The position numbers were made by a program, and so were the translations under genes. A stretch of DNA of 64,000 nt from Lonicera japonica (taxonomy: Eukaryota > Streptophyta > Magnoliopsida > Dipsacales > Caprifoliaceae): positions 54,487,328-54,551,327 of the forward strand of contig CM038464.1 in the NCBI GenBank assembly GCA_021464415.1, given 5' to 3'. Positions 33,097 through 44,536 of the stretch are shown piece after piece. Position 1 is the first letter of the stretch; each line of letters starts with the position of its first letter. The notes beneath the pieces are model-generated. The model did not search any database, was not told the DNA's origin, and saw only the letters and a program-made list of their open reading frames with translations.

Positions 33097-35650
33097 AGCC
33101 AACACCCCCATGAATTCTAGGCAGCCATTCCCCATTGCAAATGACACAATTTTGACACCGAAAATCCTTATTTCTCTCTTAAATTTCTAATCTTTAAGCC
33201 TTTTCGAAAGCACATTTGATAACATTTATTTCTGCAAGAGTTTCGGATCTAATCTTGGCACCTGGAGTGCCACCTTCTAGAGTCAGACCATTAGAAATAT
33301 TTCAAAGAGAAAAGCTTATATCCACCGGAGGTCTTCTCTACCGTATTATATTTTTTCTCTTTCATTCTTATATATATCTCATCGGGAAGGTAACTAAAGT
33401 CTTTTCTAGTAATCAAATAATATATCTGCATACTAGTTTTATTGTACTTTATTTAGTAATTATAGATTTGTTTAAATCTTATTTAAGTTTACTATATATA
33501 CGTATTTGTTATCTTCAGAAGTACTATAAGTAAGTAGGGAGTTGGCTTGCTTGGGCCAACAGAAATCGAAAGCATTTACTTTCATTATTCTCGAAATTTA
33601 AGTTGTTTTGTAGACTTTTTTATATTTTGTTCTATCCACTTTCTAGCTGGATAAACTTATTGTTAAGTTATGGATATTCTATCATTTTCAAACAAAACAA
33701 TTTGATAAAATTCTGATAAAACCCGAACTGATAAAGCTTACTTAGGAATTAAATTCAGATATATTTTGTCTTCCATATAGATTATAATGAATCTGATATA
33801 CTCTTCTCAAGAGTTCAATTCCATATCAAATCAATTCCGATGAGATCTGATATTTTCTAAATTAACCAAACAAGATAATTGATATTGTTATCTGAGGAAA
33901 CAATACTAAATCACTCTCTTTTCAAAAAATAGATAAGATAAACTTATGTCACTAATAATCAGTTTTCGACCAAAACCAAAACATCGGATTACTGAATACA
34001 AGGTTTTCATCCCTTTCCCCGTTTTTTTCCAAAATCAGTTTTTCATGAGTTATTTTTAGAAAGCAGTAGAATATTAGTAAAAACATCCAAGTTTTCCAAC
34101 ATAGAATAAGTTCCTGAACTCTATAAAATCCTGGTTTCGTAGATAAAATATGTAAAGAAAGGCTTATCTGTAGCATTTTCTCTTACACAACTATTTTGTC
34201 TGTTTTCTTGTAAAACTTATTGGCGACTCTGAACAAACCCTCTTACATCTAGAAATAAGATAGAAGAACACCCGATATGAATTATCAACACATAGAAGCA
34301 AATGGAACAACCGAATCATTTCCGATGTTTCATACTCCAAAACTAGAGGTTGAGACCCGGGGGTCGCATTTGCAGAATTTCACACAACCACTATGTGGAG
34401 TAACTTATTATTTTCTCATACACAATTTGGGGACTTTCACTCAAGGACCGCAATAAACAGTCTTATAATGGGCCACACGGTCGCAACCCATGTATTTGGC
34501 AATTAATCTGGCCCATATGTGTTGTCGTATTAATCAGAATGTATATCCATCCATTCATAAAAAATATATATCACAAGCCACACAATCCATCACACGTATG
34601 AAAATCAATATCTATATATACATCATTCATATTGCGTCATCATCACAAATCATGTTCATTGCCTTATCGTCATGTCATTATTCATGAGTCATGGCCAATT
34701 GATGTATTATCAGTATCTTATGTCTTATAGCCTAATTATGAGTAATATTAAGGCTTTATGAGTTTTATCCGCGTGCCTTTCTTATTTACCCAAAACAAGC
34801 ATCATTATTATGGTTTCTCTATAATCGACATGATTATGGTACGCTATCTCTTATAATTACCGCTATGGTAATCTATATTCCACCATTCTGTATGTATAGC
34901 ATATCTAAGATGTAATAAGGTAATTCTCAAAGCACTAATCCTAACAATGGTATATAAACCACTATACCTAAAAGTTAGCATATGATATTTTGCCTTGGTG
35001 GATTTTAATGCAATTCTCACGGACAGTGATCTATATGTAAACTAAATGTTATAAATGTACAAATCTAAGGTTTATAACCCATAATCAACACTAATGATGC
35101 ACAAATCTCAATATCCCCAATTTCTAGTTCATACTCCTCACTTACAAAATGAGTTTGTGTGAATATACAAGTGTATGGGTCGAAATCATGAAATTAATCA
35201 TCCATATACAAAATTTATGTGATATTCTATCATTATCAATAACTAGTTTGGGGTTAACCTAGCTCAACTCACATGTATCATCACAAACCCACGGTTTTTA
35301 TGAAAAATTTCCATTTATGTAAAAATCTCTAATATAACACATAATGATTTAAGAAAACAAGTTTAGTATTAGTGTTCCCACCTTATATGATGATAATCCA
35401 CAAGCTTGAAGTGTTTGAAGGAGTGTAGACACCAAGAATCCCGAAGCCCTAGCTCTTCTTTGAGCTCTAATGGTGAAATTGAAGGTGAAAGATGATGAAG
35501 AATCCACCAAACCTTCAAGAATCTCCTCACTCTCAATATCTAGAACTCTCTTGAGTGGTGTGGGGGTGTATGTCTCGAATGTGTTGAGAACATGGGTTAA
35601 AGTGGAAAAAAATTGGGTCAAAAGTGGTCATAATGGGTTTTCGCTAATGA

Positions 35651-35810
35651 GTAAGATCGATATTAATCTAAGTAAAAAACACACTATTATGGTTTAGTCA
35701 ACAATTCTGACGAGTAAGGTCGATCTTACTCTAGGTGAAAAGTGCACTGTTTTGAATTTGCTCAAATTTCACTTGAGTAAGATCTATCTTGCCAGTAAGA
35801 TCGATTTTAC
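35651..35810. repeat. Four GTAAGATCGATCTTAC-type palindromes in the outer solo LTR
   Basis: Copies at about 35651, 35712 (GAGTAAGGTCGATCTTACTC, nearly perfect), 35775 and 35795. Two smaller open frames overlapping this part look like chance frames. Confidence 0.7.
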
Positions 35811-36206
35811 TTGGTTGAGCATTGAGTTCACCTGTTGCATTGAACCATAAATTTTATTTTAAGCCAAATACGAAAGTTGTAGAGGGGAATGAGACGAAAC
35901 TTTGGGTGCTGACAGGGACTCATTTGAATATCGAATGAAGGAGTTATGGTCTCTTAAAAATGGCCAAAATTTCAGAAATCGGGTAAAGTCAAAACATGCG
36001 ATAAACATTCTGATTCCAATTTGGATCACCCAAATTATAAAATGATTGTTTCTATAAACTTAATATACCTAATATGACATACTAGAAGTGTTGGGTCAAT
36101 TTTGAAGGGTTCGGAACTAAATGTTCACAACCTAATAGAAATTAAGCCTTAACTGGGTTTAAGAGAAGAATTAGCACTGAAATGGGACATGAGGTATTAC
36201 AGTGCA

Positions 36207-37925
36207 TGCTATATACTTGTTGGGAAAGTTAAAGTATGGCTATAGTATTTTGTTAGTTCAACATTAGGTGTGGTGGAAACAATATTCAATGTCAAGGAAT
36301 TTTTTTATGCAAATAATAAATATTAATTGCACTATTTTGTAAAATGTTGAACGTCAAAATAAGAATAATTGTGCAAAAGGTTCACAAACTTTCTTGATTT
36401 ACAACATTAGTCGGAGGCATTATTTTAATTCTTTTTTCACATACCAACTTTGACATGTAATCAAACATAACTATATCTTATCGCGTCACTATAAAGAAAT
36501 CAAAGGAGTACCTAAAAATAGGGTGGTTGTTGCGTTTAGACGTTTTTCTTAAGCGGAATGAATTTTGCAATAAAAAAATATGTCCAGTTTATTACTTTAC
36601 TATATTTTCATAGGACTTTGCTATCTTTAAAGTTTGTAACTTTTTTAAAAGTTACAGACAAATCTCAACCACATGTTGGTCAACATATTAAAGTATGCTA
36701 ATTACAAATCTCAACCACATATTTGATTTATTAATTAGATAATTTTCTTATTATTTCATTTACAAAGTATGTTAATTACTTTTATATTAAACAAAACTAA
36801 TTGAAATAAAATATTTATATTTTAAGATATTCCAAATTAAGAATTTTGTATTTTTTTTTCATGTGCCAAATTAGAAGTATGTCAATTTCTCACCACAAGT
36901 TTAAGGAAGTTGACCACTCCCACTCAAACTCTATCTTTAATAAAAAAAACAAAAACCTATTACAATTAAAACTATAATTAAGATTAGGAGTCTATTTTAT
37001 CTTTTGCACAAATTCATCCATATTATATTTATATAATTATTAACTTTCTCTATAACCAATTATGAATAGGTAATGCTCGATCACATACTCCTTCAACCTA
37101 CAGCTTCAACAAATCAAGCATAAAAAATCTCTGATGACGCACAAAGATACTAAAATTTCTTCCACAGCGACATGCTTATTTACTTCTGCTCTTCTAAAAA
37201 AATCTAGATATGCCCCTTTATAATTTTTTTCTTCTACTAAATTTGTACAACATACGTATTTTTACTTCATTATACTTGCTATTAAGGTGCAAATATAAAC
37301 ATTTGCAAATCTATTTGCTAATCAAAAAGAGCACGTCCCCCCACCCCCGATTTCACTCCCTCAACACCCACTTACATATATACACACTTCATGGCATATT
37401 ATAATTATGTCTCGTATAGGAAGGCATTATTTTGATCAATTAGTGTACAAAGAAGATTAGATAGAAGCGTATACCTACGTAATACATATATTAGTACACT
37501 AATTAAAAAAATCTTATTTAATCTGATTAATATACAATCAAGAATAAAAATAATTTTTATTGTATAATTGGGTGGATTGATTTTGTCCCCCCAAAAAAAT
37601 TTAGGATTCTTAATCAATTTTAAGATATCCAATAACTAGAGCACACAATTAATTTAAAACATAAATTAAATCCATGTGCAATTAGAATTTTTAAAAAGTT
37701 GCATATTTTTCTTTTCAAGTGCTACTAAAATTTCTATGACTACAACAATTATTTGTGCCTATGAAAAGTTGCAAAAAACCTTTTTTTTTCTCAACAATTA
37801 TTTGTCCCTAGAAACTATTTTTTTTCCTCAAAATCAAAAAACTGTTTTTTTTTTTTTAAAACAGAACTTTATTCACCTAACACATGTAGGATTAAACAGA
37901 AAATAATGGATTTCTAATTTAGTAA
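36207..37925. other. AT-rich intergenic DNA, nothing recognised
   Basis: No gene or element boundaries found in about 1.7 kb. A short duplication (acaaatctcaaccacat) occurs near 36660-36720. Confidence 0.5.
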
Positions 37926-38110
37926 GGGTGCGTTTGATTGCAAACATGGAATTTGTATGGAAAGAAAACAAGTTCCAGGCAATTGAATTGCCTAGAATTG
38001 AGTTGCATAGAAAATGTCAATTAAATGTGTTTTATTGTCTTAATTTTCTACTTGGAAAATATTGATTGTTTTATGGCATTTTATAATGTAGTAAAAAATT
38101 GATTGAGTAT
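37926..38110. mobile_element. Partial MITE of the GGGTGTGTTTGATTG family
   Basis: Starts GGGTGCGTTTGATTG after TAA. It reads as the reverse complement of the right part of the element at 20569-21108 (shared tgaattgcctagaattgag and similar blocks). The right end is uncertain. Confidence 0.6.
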
Positions 38111-39133
38111 TTTTTTTGAATTCATTTCACTCCACACTATCCGGTATCCGTCCAGCGATCACTCAGCCACTGAATTGCACACTCCCAATTGAATTCTTGG
38201 CTAATGACGGGGTGGGTCAGGTCGGGTTTTTAATGGATTCGAGTAGATTTTTTCTCCAAATCATTCCCTCAAACAAATCCATCCTATTCAAATCGGATTG
38301 AGAACTTGACAAGTTAGATTTTTTTTTTGTTACCCCTACTCTTGGTCCGCCTTTAGTTATGGCAAATTTAATGTAGAAAATGGGTAAAATTTTGTCTCAA
38401 AAATTAATCGGACACATGTTTATTATTTTCTTCTATATATCTTTTTAGTAATTTAGCAACTCAGCAAATTATATTAAGTACACAAACAGAATAAGTGTAA
38501 CACGTTTCTTTGCAAAATATAATTACAACACCAATTAAACCATTTCCTTCCTTCTCTCTGTCTCTCTCCGCTGAATCATTCAATCAATGACAGTCCAAAA
38601 CAAACACATACATATATACATATATATTCTGATTCTGAAATCTGAAACAAAAGTCATTCTGACTCATTTAATGAGATTTTAACTACTCCCCAACCCCCAC
38701 TTCTCTCTCTCTCTCCGCCTCTCCGTATTTGAGTTATTTATTTATTTATTATTATTTAATATCAAAATAAAATTATCACATTAAAGGACGAGCTTTTTCT
38801 AGGTAAAGCTAATGGCACTCCAAATATTTAATATGCAAGTATTTTATCTCAGTGCCGTCAGCCGCTTTCAATTCTTCGCTTCCTGCTAAAAAAGTTGGAT
38901 GTTTTATTTTTCTTGCGGCATGATTTGTAGTATTTACAAATAAAGAGACATTTAAACTTCTTTTTCAAAACAATTTTTTAAAAAAAATTATTTTAGCTGA
39001 GTTTCAACCCATTTGATTAAAAGAGTATAAATTTATCCAAGACATCAATACTTGATTCCTTTTTTACAACCTCTTCTCTTCTTCCAACTATCACATCTAC
39101 TTATTACTTGCATAAAAAAAAAAAAACTAAAAC
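38111..39133. other. Intergenic DNA upstream of the EPFL gene
   Basis: No gene recognised. The part at 38115-38300 is less AT-rich but encodes nothing I recognise. CT-rich patches lie near 38550 and 38702. Confidence 0.4.
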
Positions 39134-39325
39134 AATCAAATATAATATGTGGTATTTGTTGTGAATCTTTTATGCCACATGTAGGGAATTTTTTGACAAA
39201 TTAAGTCACTTTTTAAACTAAACCATTTTAATCAAATATAATATGTGGTATTTGTTGTGAATCTTTTATGCCACATGTAGGGAATTTTTTGACAACTTAA
39301 GTCACTTTTTAATGTAAACCATTTT
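39134..39325. repeat. Near-identical 96-bp tandem duplication
   Basis: AATCAAATATAATATGTGG starts at 39134 and again at 39230. The units differ at only a few positions, so the duplication is recent. It lies about 0.9 kb upstream of the EPFL start codon. Confidence 0.9.
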
Positions 39326-39700
39326 TTAACTAGCTTATTAGTTAAATTAGCACACTTTTAAAATTAGTGATTTGAAAATACTATTTTAAAGGTAAAATAT
39401 TAATTTGGAATCACTATTTTTTTGTTTTTTTGATAAAATTAAGAAAAATGGTGATTTGATTTCACTATTTATCTAAAAAAATAGTGATTCAAATCACGTT
39501 TTTATCTTTAAAATAGTGATTTTAAATAACTATTTTTAAAGTATGCTATTTTGATTAATTTTTTAAAAGGTCGATTAGATAAATAACTTTATTTAAAAAG
39601 TGATCTATTTAGAAAAAAAATTCACATATAGGTATACCTTTAAAGAAAATAATATTTTTACCATCATATTAAATATATTAATAAATTATACATTTTAAAA
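39326..39700. repeat. Imperfect inverted-repeat patch (TAGTGATTT/AAATCACTA)
   Basis: Several copies of the 9-mer AAATCACTA and its complement between about 39365 and 39530 can fold into a hairpin. Possibly a decayed MITE upstream of the EPFL gene. Confidence 0.4.
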
Positions 39701-39859
39701 ATACACAACTCACTAATATATTTAATATAAATAATTAATAAATATAACTGATAAATGTACCATTCCCCCTCTTTAATAATTACTTTTTACCTAAACCAAG
39801 ACAAACTACCCTTGCTCTTTCCACACAGCTACTAATAGGTAGCCCAAGAATCAGCAATA

Positions 39860-40184
39860 ACAGTAGAAAATACATTTCTCTCTCTCTCTCTCTCTCTCTC
39901 TCTACCTAAATTTGAAGTCAATCTCAGTCTGCACCCATTTCTTCTCATTCAACAAAAGCCATAAACAAATTCAACCCTCTCTCTGTTTCCTCTATTTGTG
40001 TGCTAGCACTTCTTGGGCTTAACTCTAATTAGAATTGTTTGATTGAAGCAGGGGAAAAGAGGGACTAGCTCAAGTGTTTGTGTGTGCAATAGGGTTCATA
40101 TATATATATAAATCAAATCTTTAGTTTAGTTTTGAATGGGGGAAATATTGATCATCAAATGATTCATTATCCACATATATATTC
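39860..40184 (+). promoter_or_regulatory. Probable 5' UTR of the EPFL gene with a CT microsatellite
   Basis: A (CT)n run at about 39872-39903 followed by pyrimidine-rich sequence up to the start codon is typical of plant 5' UTRs. An ATATATATAAAT run lies near 40109. The exact transcription start cannot be set from sequence alone. Confidence 0.45.
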
Positions 40185-40269
40185 ATGATGGCCTCAATAA
40201 GTGTCTCCACCAGAGCCACCATTTTCATTACATTTTTTCTACACATTCTCTCTCCCCTCGCTTGCCTTG

Positions 40270-40304
<35 letters not shown>

Positions 40305-42852
40305 ACACATCCTCTCCCTTCAACTCGGGTATGCTCTCTATCTCGCTCTCAACTTTGTAATACATATATAAGCAATTATTCAATTATACATCAATAATAT
40401 AACTTTTACATTTCTATATAAATGTAAAGCCACCCAAAAAATGGGTAACGCAATGGGTGGACACAATAAATGATTCAATATCACGTTCATATGAATCAAA
40501 TCTGTGACCTTTTTATTACGAGAATAAGAAGGATACCAACCAAAATACAAATTGGTTTCGATGTTCTTTTTGTCACCCTAGTCAATCAAGAATTAATTGT
40601 CTTTCTTCAATGTCATAAATATTATAAGTTGTTGATCAGACTAGTAATATTTCTTACTCAACTATAAGCTTTTAATCGTTTTAACATGCCGTCTGGCATG
40701 GCAGATATCTAGTATTTGCATATATCACTGCAACTCTGTATATGAGGCCAGGATTTTAACCATTCTTAAGGTTGTGTTAAACTTTGATTTTCTCATTTTA
40801 CCGTTGTAATCCTTTTTTGTTAAAAAAAAAAATTATGCATGTAATAAGATTTTGACTCTTGGTGCGTGCATAAGCATTGGACCTGTTATTATTTTGTTTA
40901 GTTTGTTTTGTTTTTATAAATTATTCAATATATAAGTCACATGCAACATTTAGCAGGATAAACCAGTACATAACGTTAAAATATATATATATATATATTA
41001 TACATATTAAAAGGATGCTGCTATTGACCCATACCAATTTACTCTGTAACACTCCTTTTCAAAAAAAATGTTAATTATTCTATTGATACACACTACTTTT
41101 TTTATTTTTAATTAATTATTAAAACATTAGACACTCTCTTAAACTTCTTCTTCATCACCACCACCATTGCCGCCTCTTCTTCATCATCACCACCACCACC
41201 ATTGTCGCATCTTCTTCATCATCATTATCACTACCACCATTGCCGCCAACACCTCCCCCATTGTTGCTACCACCACCATCTAAATCATCATTCATCTCCA
41301 AAAGAAGTAAGATACTTATATTTTTGTTGTTCCTTTATGTTTTCTTTCATTTATAAATCATTGGATACAAACAAACGCAAAAAAAATTAAAAAACAGAAA
41401 CAAAATACAAAAAATGTTACTCGGTTCCTAGGAATTGAGTGTTGTTCATCATACTCGGCCGAAAGGAACCGAGTTAGGCTTTGGGTCATTTTTTCAATTC
41501 CACTTGGTTCCATAAGACCGAGCGACTTAATACTTTACTCGATTCCTTTTGGCCGAGTATGATGAACAACACTTGGTTCCTAGGAACTAAGTAAACCTTC
41601 ATCCATAACAGAACTTTCTTTTGACGTGGTGTGTGCACCGGTGAAACTTTTTTTAACCAATAAAGAAAAAGTTCAAGAGAAAAAGAAGATTGAATGCTTA
41701 ATTCTAACCGAAACTTCTGAAAAATGCTTAATGGCAATGTGTTGATTTGTGAAAAAAGAAGATTGAAGATGAGAAATAGTGGAGTGGTAGAGAGAGTGGA
41801 GTGTTTTTTAGATGAATCTTAATTAATCATAAAATTAAATACGGAGTGTTAGAGTGTTAGGAAGAGTGAAAGTGTACTTATGGAGTGTTAGAGACATATA
41901 AAGTATTAGAGAGTTAAATGGTGTGTGTCAATAGTAAGCCCCTATTAAAATTACTATAACCACTTTCTTAATTCCATGTCACATCTTTATGTCCTATTCT
42001 CGTCTTCCCTGTGATTATTTAAAGATTAAAGCTAAAGTAAAACCTTGAAACAAGTTTGGTCAGAATTGGGACTTTTCCAGTTGGTTAATTAATTAAAAAC
42101 TTACTTTCTAATATCATTGTATCGAATTTCTTAATAATGTATTGATATGTTTTCTACTTCGACCTTGAATCATGTCGCAATTTGTGAGTCGCATTTTTTT
42201 TTCAAGGGGGTGATAATTGAATCCTCAACCCTAGTCTCTAGCTGCTGCCAATTAGCACTCCATTTGTGCTACGAAACTACTGGCAACATCAACATTTCCT
42301 GGTTAATTACCAAAATCAAAAAAGTACTCTTAAAGGATAAGAGGAGAGCTCTAATGTTAACGAGACTCTCCCACCTTGCTGGCGTGGAGGTTCATATCAG
42401 TGTTATGTGTGGTTGGTCAACTTATCTTCCTTCTCCCTCCCCCGAAACCATGTATATATATACTCCAAATGAACCAAAAGAAAAACAAATTCACTTTATT
42501 TCAGATGCGAAAAGTACCATTGGGGTTGATTGCCAAGTTAATTTCTTGAGAAATTTAGCGGATATATGATTAAAATTTTATAATGGGTTCAATATATATA
42601 AATATGGTGTAGGGTTTAATTTTTGAAGAAAAAACAAGGTTGGGTTCAACCCCACCAAGTTGTCACAACAAGTGCAACCAGTGCCACCCATGCATGGCGG
42701 TCCAAGTCCCCACTCTCCCGAGTCAGAACCCGGTCCAACTCGGTACAATGGATTACTTCTATGACTCATCAGCAGGAGGTAACAAAAAGTATTCCAATTA
42801 CAAGCCACTTGGCTGGAAGTGCAGATGTAAAGATTCCTTTTATAACCCTTAA
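40185..42852 (+). CDS. EPFL4/5/6: EPIDERMAL PATTERNING FACTOR-like peptide precursor (EPFL4/5/6 type), two exons
   Basis: Exon 1 is 40185-40328 (48 codons) and exon 2 is 42613-42852; donor CGG/GTATGC and acceptor TAG/GGT are both in phase 0, giving 127 residues. Residues 1-28 are a secretion signal with a hydrophobic core (IFITFFLHILSPLA), followed by an unusual run of eleven His. Exon 2 starts GLIFEEKTRLGSTPPSC, the conserved lead-in of the mature peptide. Six cysteines follow the pattern C-X3-C-X2-C-X2-C...C-X-C, ending NYKPLGWKCRCKDSFYNP, as in the EPFL4/5/6 (CHALLAH) clade. These secreted cysteine-knot peptides signal through ERECTA-family receptors to control stem growth and stomatal patterning. 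The alternative start at 40188 drops one Met. No damage is visible, so the gene is probably functional. The 2.28-kb intron carries a foldback transposon. Confidence 0.88.
41013..41942. mobile_element. Foldback MITE in the EPFL intron, 8-bp TSD TATTAAAA
   Basis: 930 bp, flanked by TATTAAAA on both sides (41005-41012, 41943-41950). The terminal inverted repeats are imperfect (GGATGCTGCTATTGAC versus GGGGCTTACTATTGAC). The head, 41415-41600, is a palindrome of ACTCGG motifs (e.g. ACTCGGCCGAAAGGAACCGA). The left arm contains a CAC/CAT-rich patch (41150-41290). An 8-bp duplication suggests hAT ancestry. It is related to the elements at 27391 and 53060. Confidence 0.8.
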
Positions 42853-43540
42853 ATAATAATAATAATAATAATATATATATATATATATATTTTATGGTAG
42901 CCCCTAAATTAAATTACATTATATTAAATCAAGATTATGTTGTTTAGTTTGATTTTTAATTTTTGCTAATTAAGATGTATTAATTTTTGTTATATATATA
43001 TTGAGATGAGATATAGCTAGGTTGTAGAGACATGACATTGAATGGGTTGTTAGTGGCATTTATTGTGTACACTAAAATTTATACAGAGATGTACAGTGTT
43101 TGATAACATAGTTTGTCAGTGATTTAAATGTGCTTCTTATACGTATTTGTGTATGGGTGTATATTTTCTTTGTGAATATGTGTAATAAATATAATTATGG
43201 GAAATGTACGTGCTATATGGTCATCTCAATAATGTCACACTAGTTTATACGAAAATTTTGAATAAAGATTAAATAAATTTTGTATTGTGTATTTTCTATA
43301 TTTTTATTTTTAGAATAATTATGGAGTCTCAATTATGATAAACTCACATGGCTATGTAAAAACGTGATTCGTAACAATTTTGCCAATATCTATACTAATT
43401 CAATGTGAATATGTTAAAAGCGGTTTTGACATTAAAATTTCATAATTCTAATTATTACTGTGATCCAGAAATAATGTAAAAAGGTTTTGCATGATAATGT
43501 CTTTTGTAAAAAAATTAATGAATAATATTTTTTAAAAAAT
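42853..43540 (+). other. EPFL 3' flank and AT-rich DNA
   Basis: Starts directly after the EPFL stop with an (AAT)n(AT)n microsatellite (about 42853-42890), presumably within the 3' UTR. No clear polyadenylation signal stands out. The rest is featureless. Confidence 0.45.
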
Positions 43541-44060
43541 AAGGGCTTAAATATCATTATCATTTTGAAATAAGAGTTTGTTTATTAATTATGTTTTAAA
43601 ATAAGGGTTTGACCTAATGCATACTTAACTTTACACAAAATTATATTGAATGCAAACTTAACTTTCTAATAAAAAAAATTACTAAAAATTTGATTTGCAT
43701 GATATTTTTATATTTTTGAACAAGTATATTATTATGTTTCATTCATAAAACTTTAAAATCACGTCAAATATATACAAAAACATAGTAATGTTTTAGAAAA
43801 TAAGGAGTGTAAACTTAACTTTGCATAACTCCGAAAAAATTATTATGTGTATTTTATTAATAAATAGGTTTTTGAATACGTAATTTGTTAAAATTATTCT
43901 AAAGCAATGTCAATTAAACACTTATTTGTAATAATATGTTAAAAAACATGTGGTGCAAACTTAATTTTGCATGATTCTATAAAAAAAAATACAATTTAAA
44001 AATCTATTGCAAAGTTAACATTGCAGTCCTTTTGGATTTTGGTCAAATATACGCCCTTAA
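43541..44060. mobile_element. TIR element related to the foldback at 26300-27100
   Basis: Termini AAGGGCTTAAATATCA and ...GGTCAAATATACGCCCTTAA form an inverted repeat. The body matches the right arm of the 26.3-27.1 kb foldback in direct orientation (shared ttgcataactc, aaattattatgtg and tttgttaaaattattct blocks). No coding. The superfamily is unclear. Confidence 0.65.
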
Positions 44061-44271
44061 TTTACAAAAATTATTATTTCCCAATTCTTTTACATAAAGC
44101 ATTCAAGCAATCCCAACTTTTCAATATCTCGTATCTTGATATTCAAATATATACATATTATCCTATTAATTAACCCGGCCACTTATTAACCAATCCTTAA
44201 AATAAGGAGCATATTTTGCACCTTATAAAATTTATGTAACATATCGGGGAAAAGTTCAATAATTATATTAT

Positions 44272-44536
44272 TGTTAAAATAATAGAGGGAGAGAGAGAGA
44301 GAGAAATAAAGGACAAAGAGAAATCTTCTTATTCAATTGATATAAAATATGGGTGGGGGTTAGCTCTATTTATATTAAGGAGTTAACATCCTTACTTATC
44401 TACAAAATCAATGTGGGACAAGTTATACTATATATACTATGAGGTAATCTTATCATTTATACCACGATTTTAATGTAGGGACAAATTGTATCTTACAATA
44501 TTACATATGGATAGTTCACATAATCAATATTTTACA
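44272..44536 (-). repeat. 3' LTR of the minus-strand copia
   Basis: 265 bp, TG...CA on the minus strand. It includes a GA microsatellite near 44286-44303 and a block (tatgggtggggg and neighbours) shared with the partner LTR. Confidence 0.8.

Larger units (their letters stand above)
31946..34384. mobile_element. Nested LTR-type insertion (TSD CAACC), probably a Ty3/gypsy solo LTR
   Basis: Starts TGTAAACACCCCCAATTTG at 31946 and ends ...TTTCACA at 34384, flanked by CAACC (31941-31945, 34385-34389). It has no coding. Inside are two related blocks (about 32330-32740 and 33250-33600, sharing agtagggagttgg and agcatttactttcatta), a minisatellite, a palindrome array and two TATA-like boxes (about 32133 and 33089). 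A TGGCGACTCTG motif at 34219 resembles the primer site of Tat/Athila-type gypsy elements. The end-to-end length of 2.44 kb without second terminal repeats suggests a solo LTR with internal duplication. Confidence 0.7.
30920..36201. mobile_element. Solo LTR, probably Ty3/gypsy (TSD GTGCA), with a nested insertion
   Basis: Starts TGTGACGCC at 30920 and ends GGTATTACA at 36201, with identical 5-bp flanks GTGCA (30915-30919, 36202-36206). After removing the nested element the LTR is about 2.84 kb. Long TGTGACGCC...GGTATTACA LTRs without coding are typical of plant Ty3/gypsy elements (Tekay/Del-like by appearance; not proven). No gag-pol is present, so a solo LTR left by LTR-LTR recombination is the simplest reading. 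Confidence 0.8.

Noticed and set aside
40185..40397. Treating the 70-codon frame at the EPFL start as a single-exon gene
   Set aside because: The codons after 40328 read into the intron. The donor site and exon 2 give a complete EPFL precursor instead.
42147..42569. 140-codon frame inside the EPFL intron
   Set aside because: Upstream of the exon-2 acceptor, no recognisable domain. Considered as an alternative EPFL exon but it contains none of the conserved precursor sequence.
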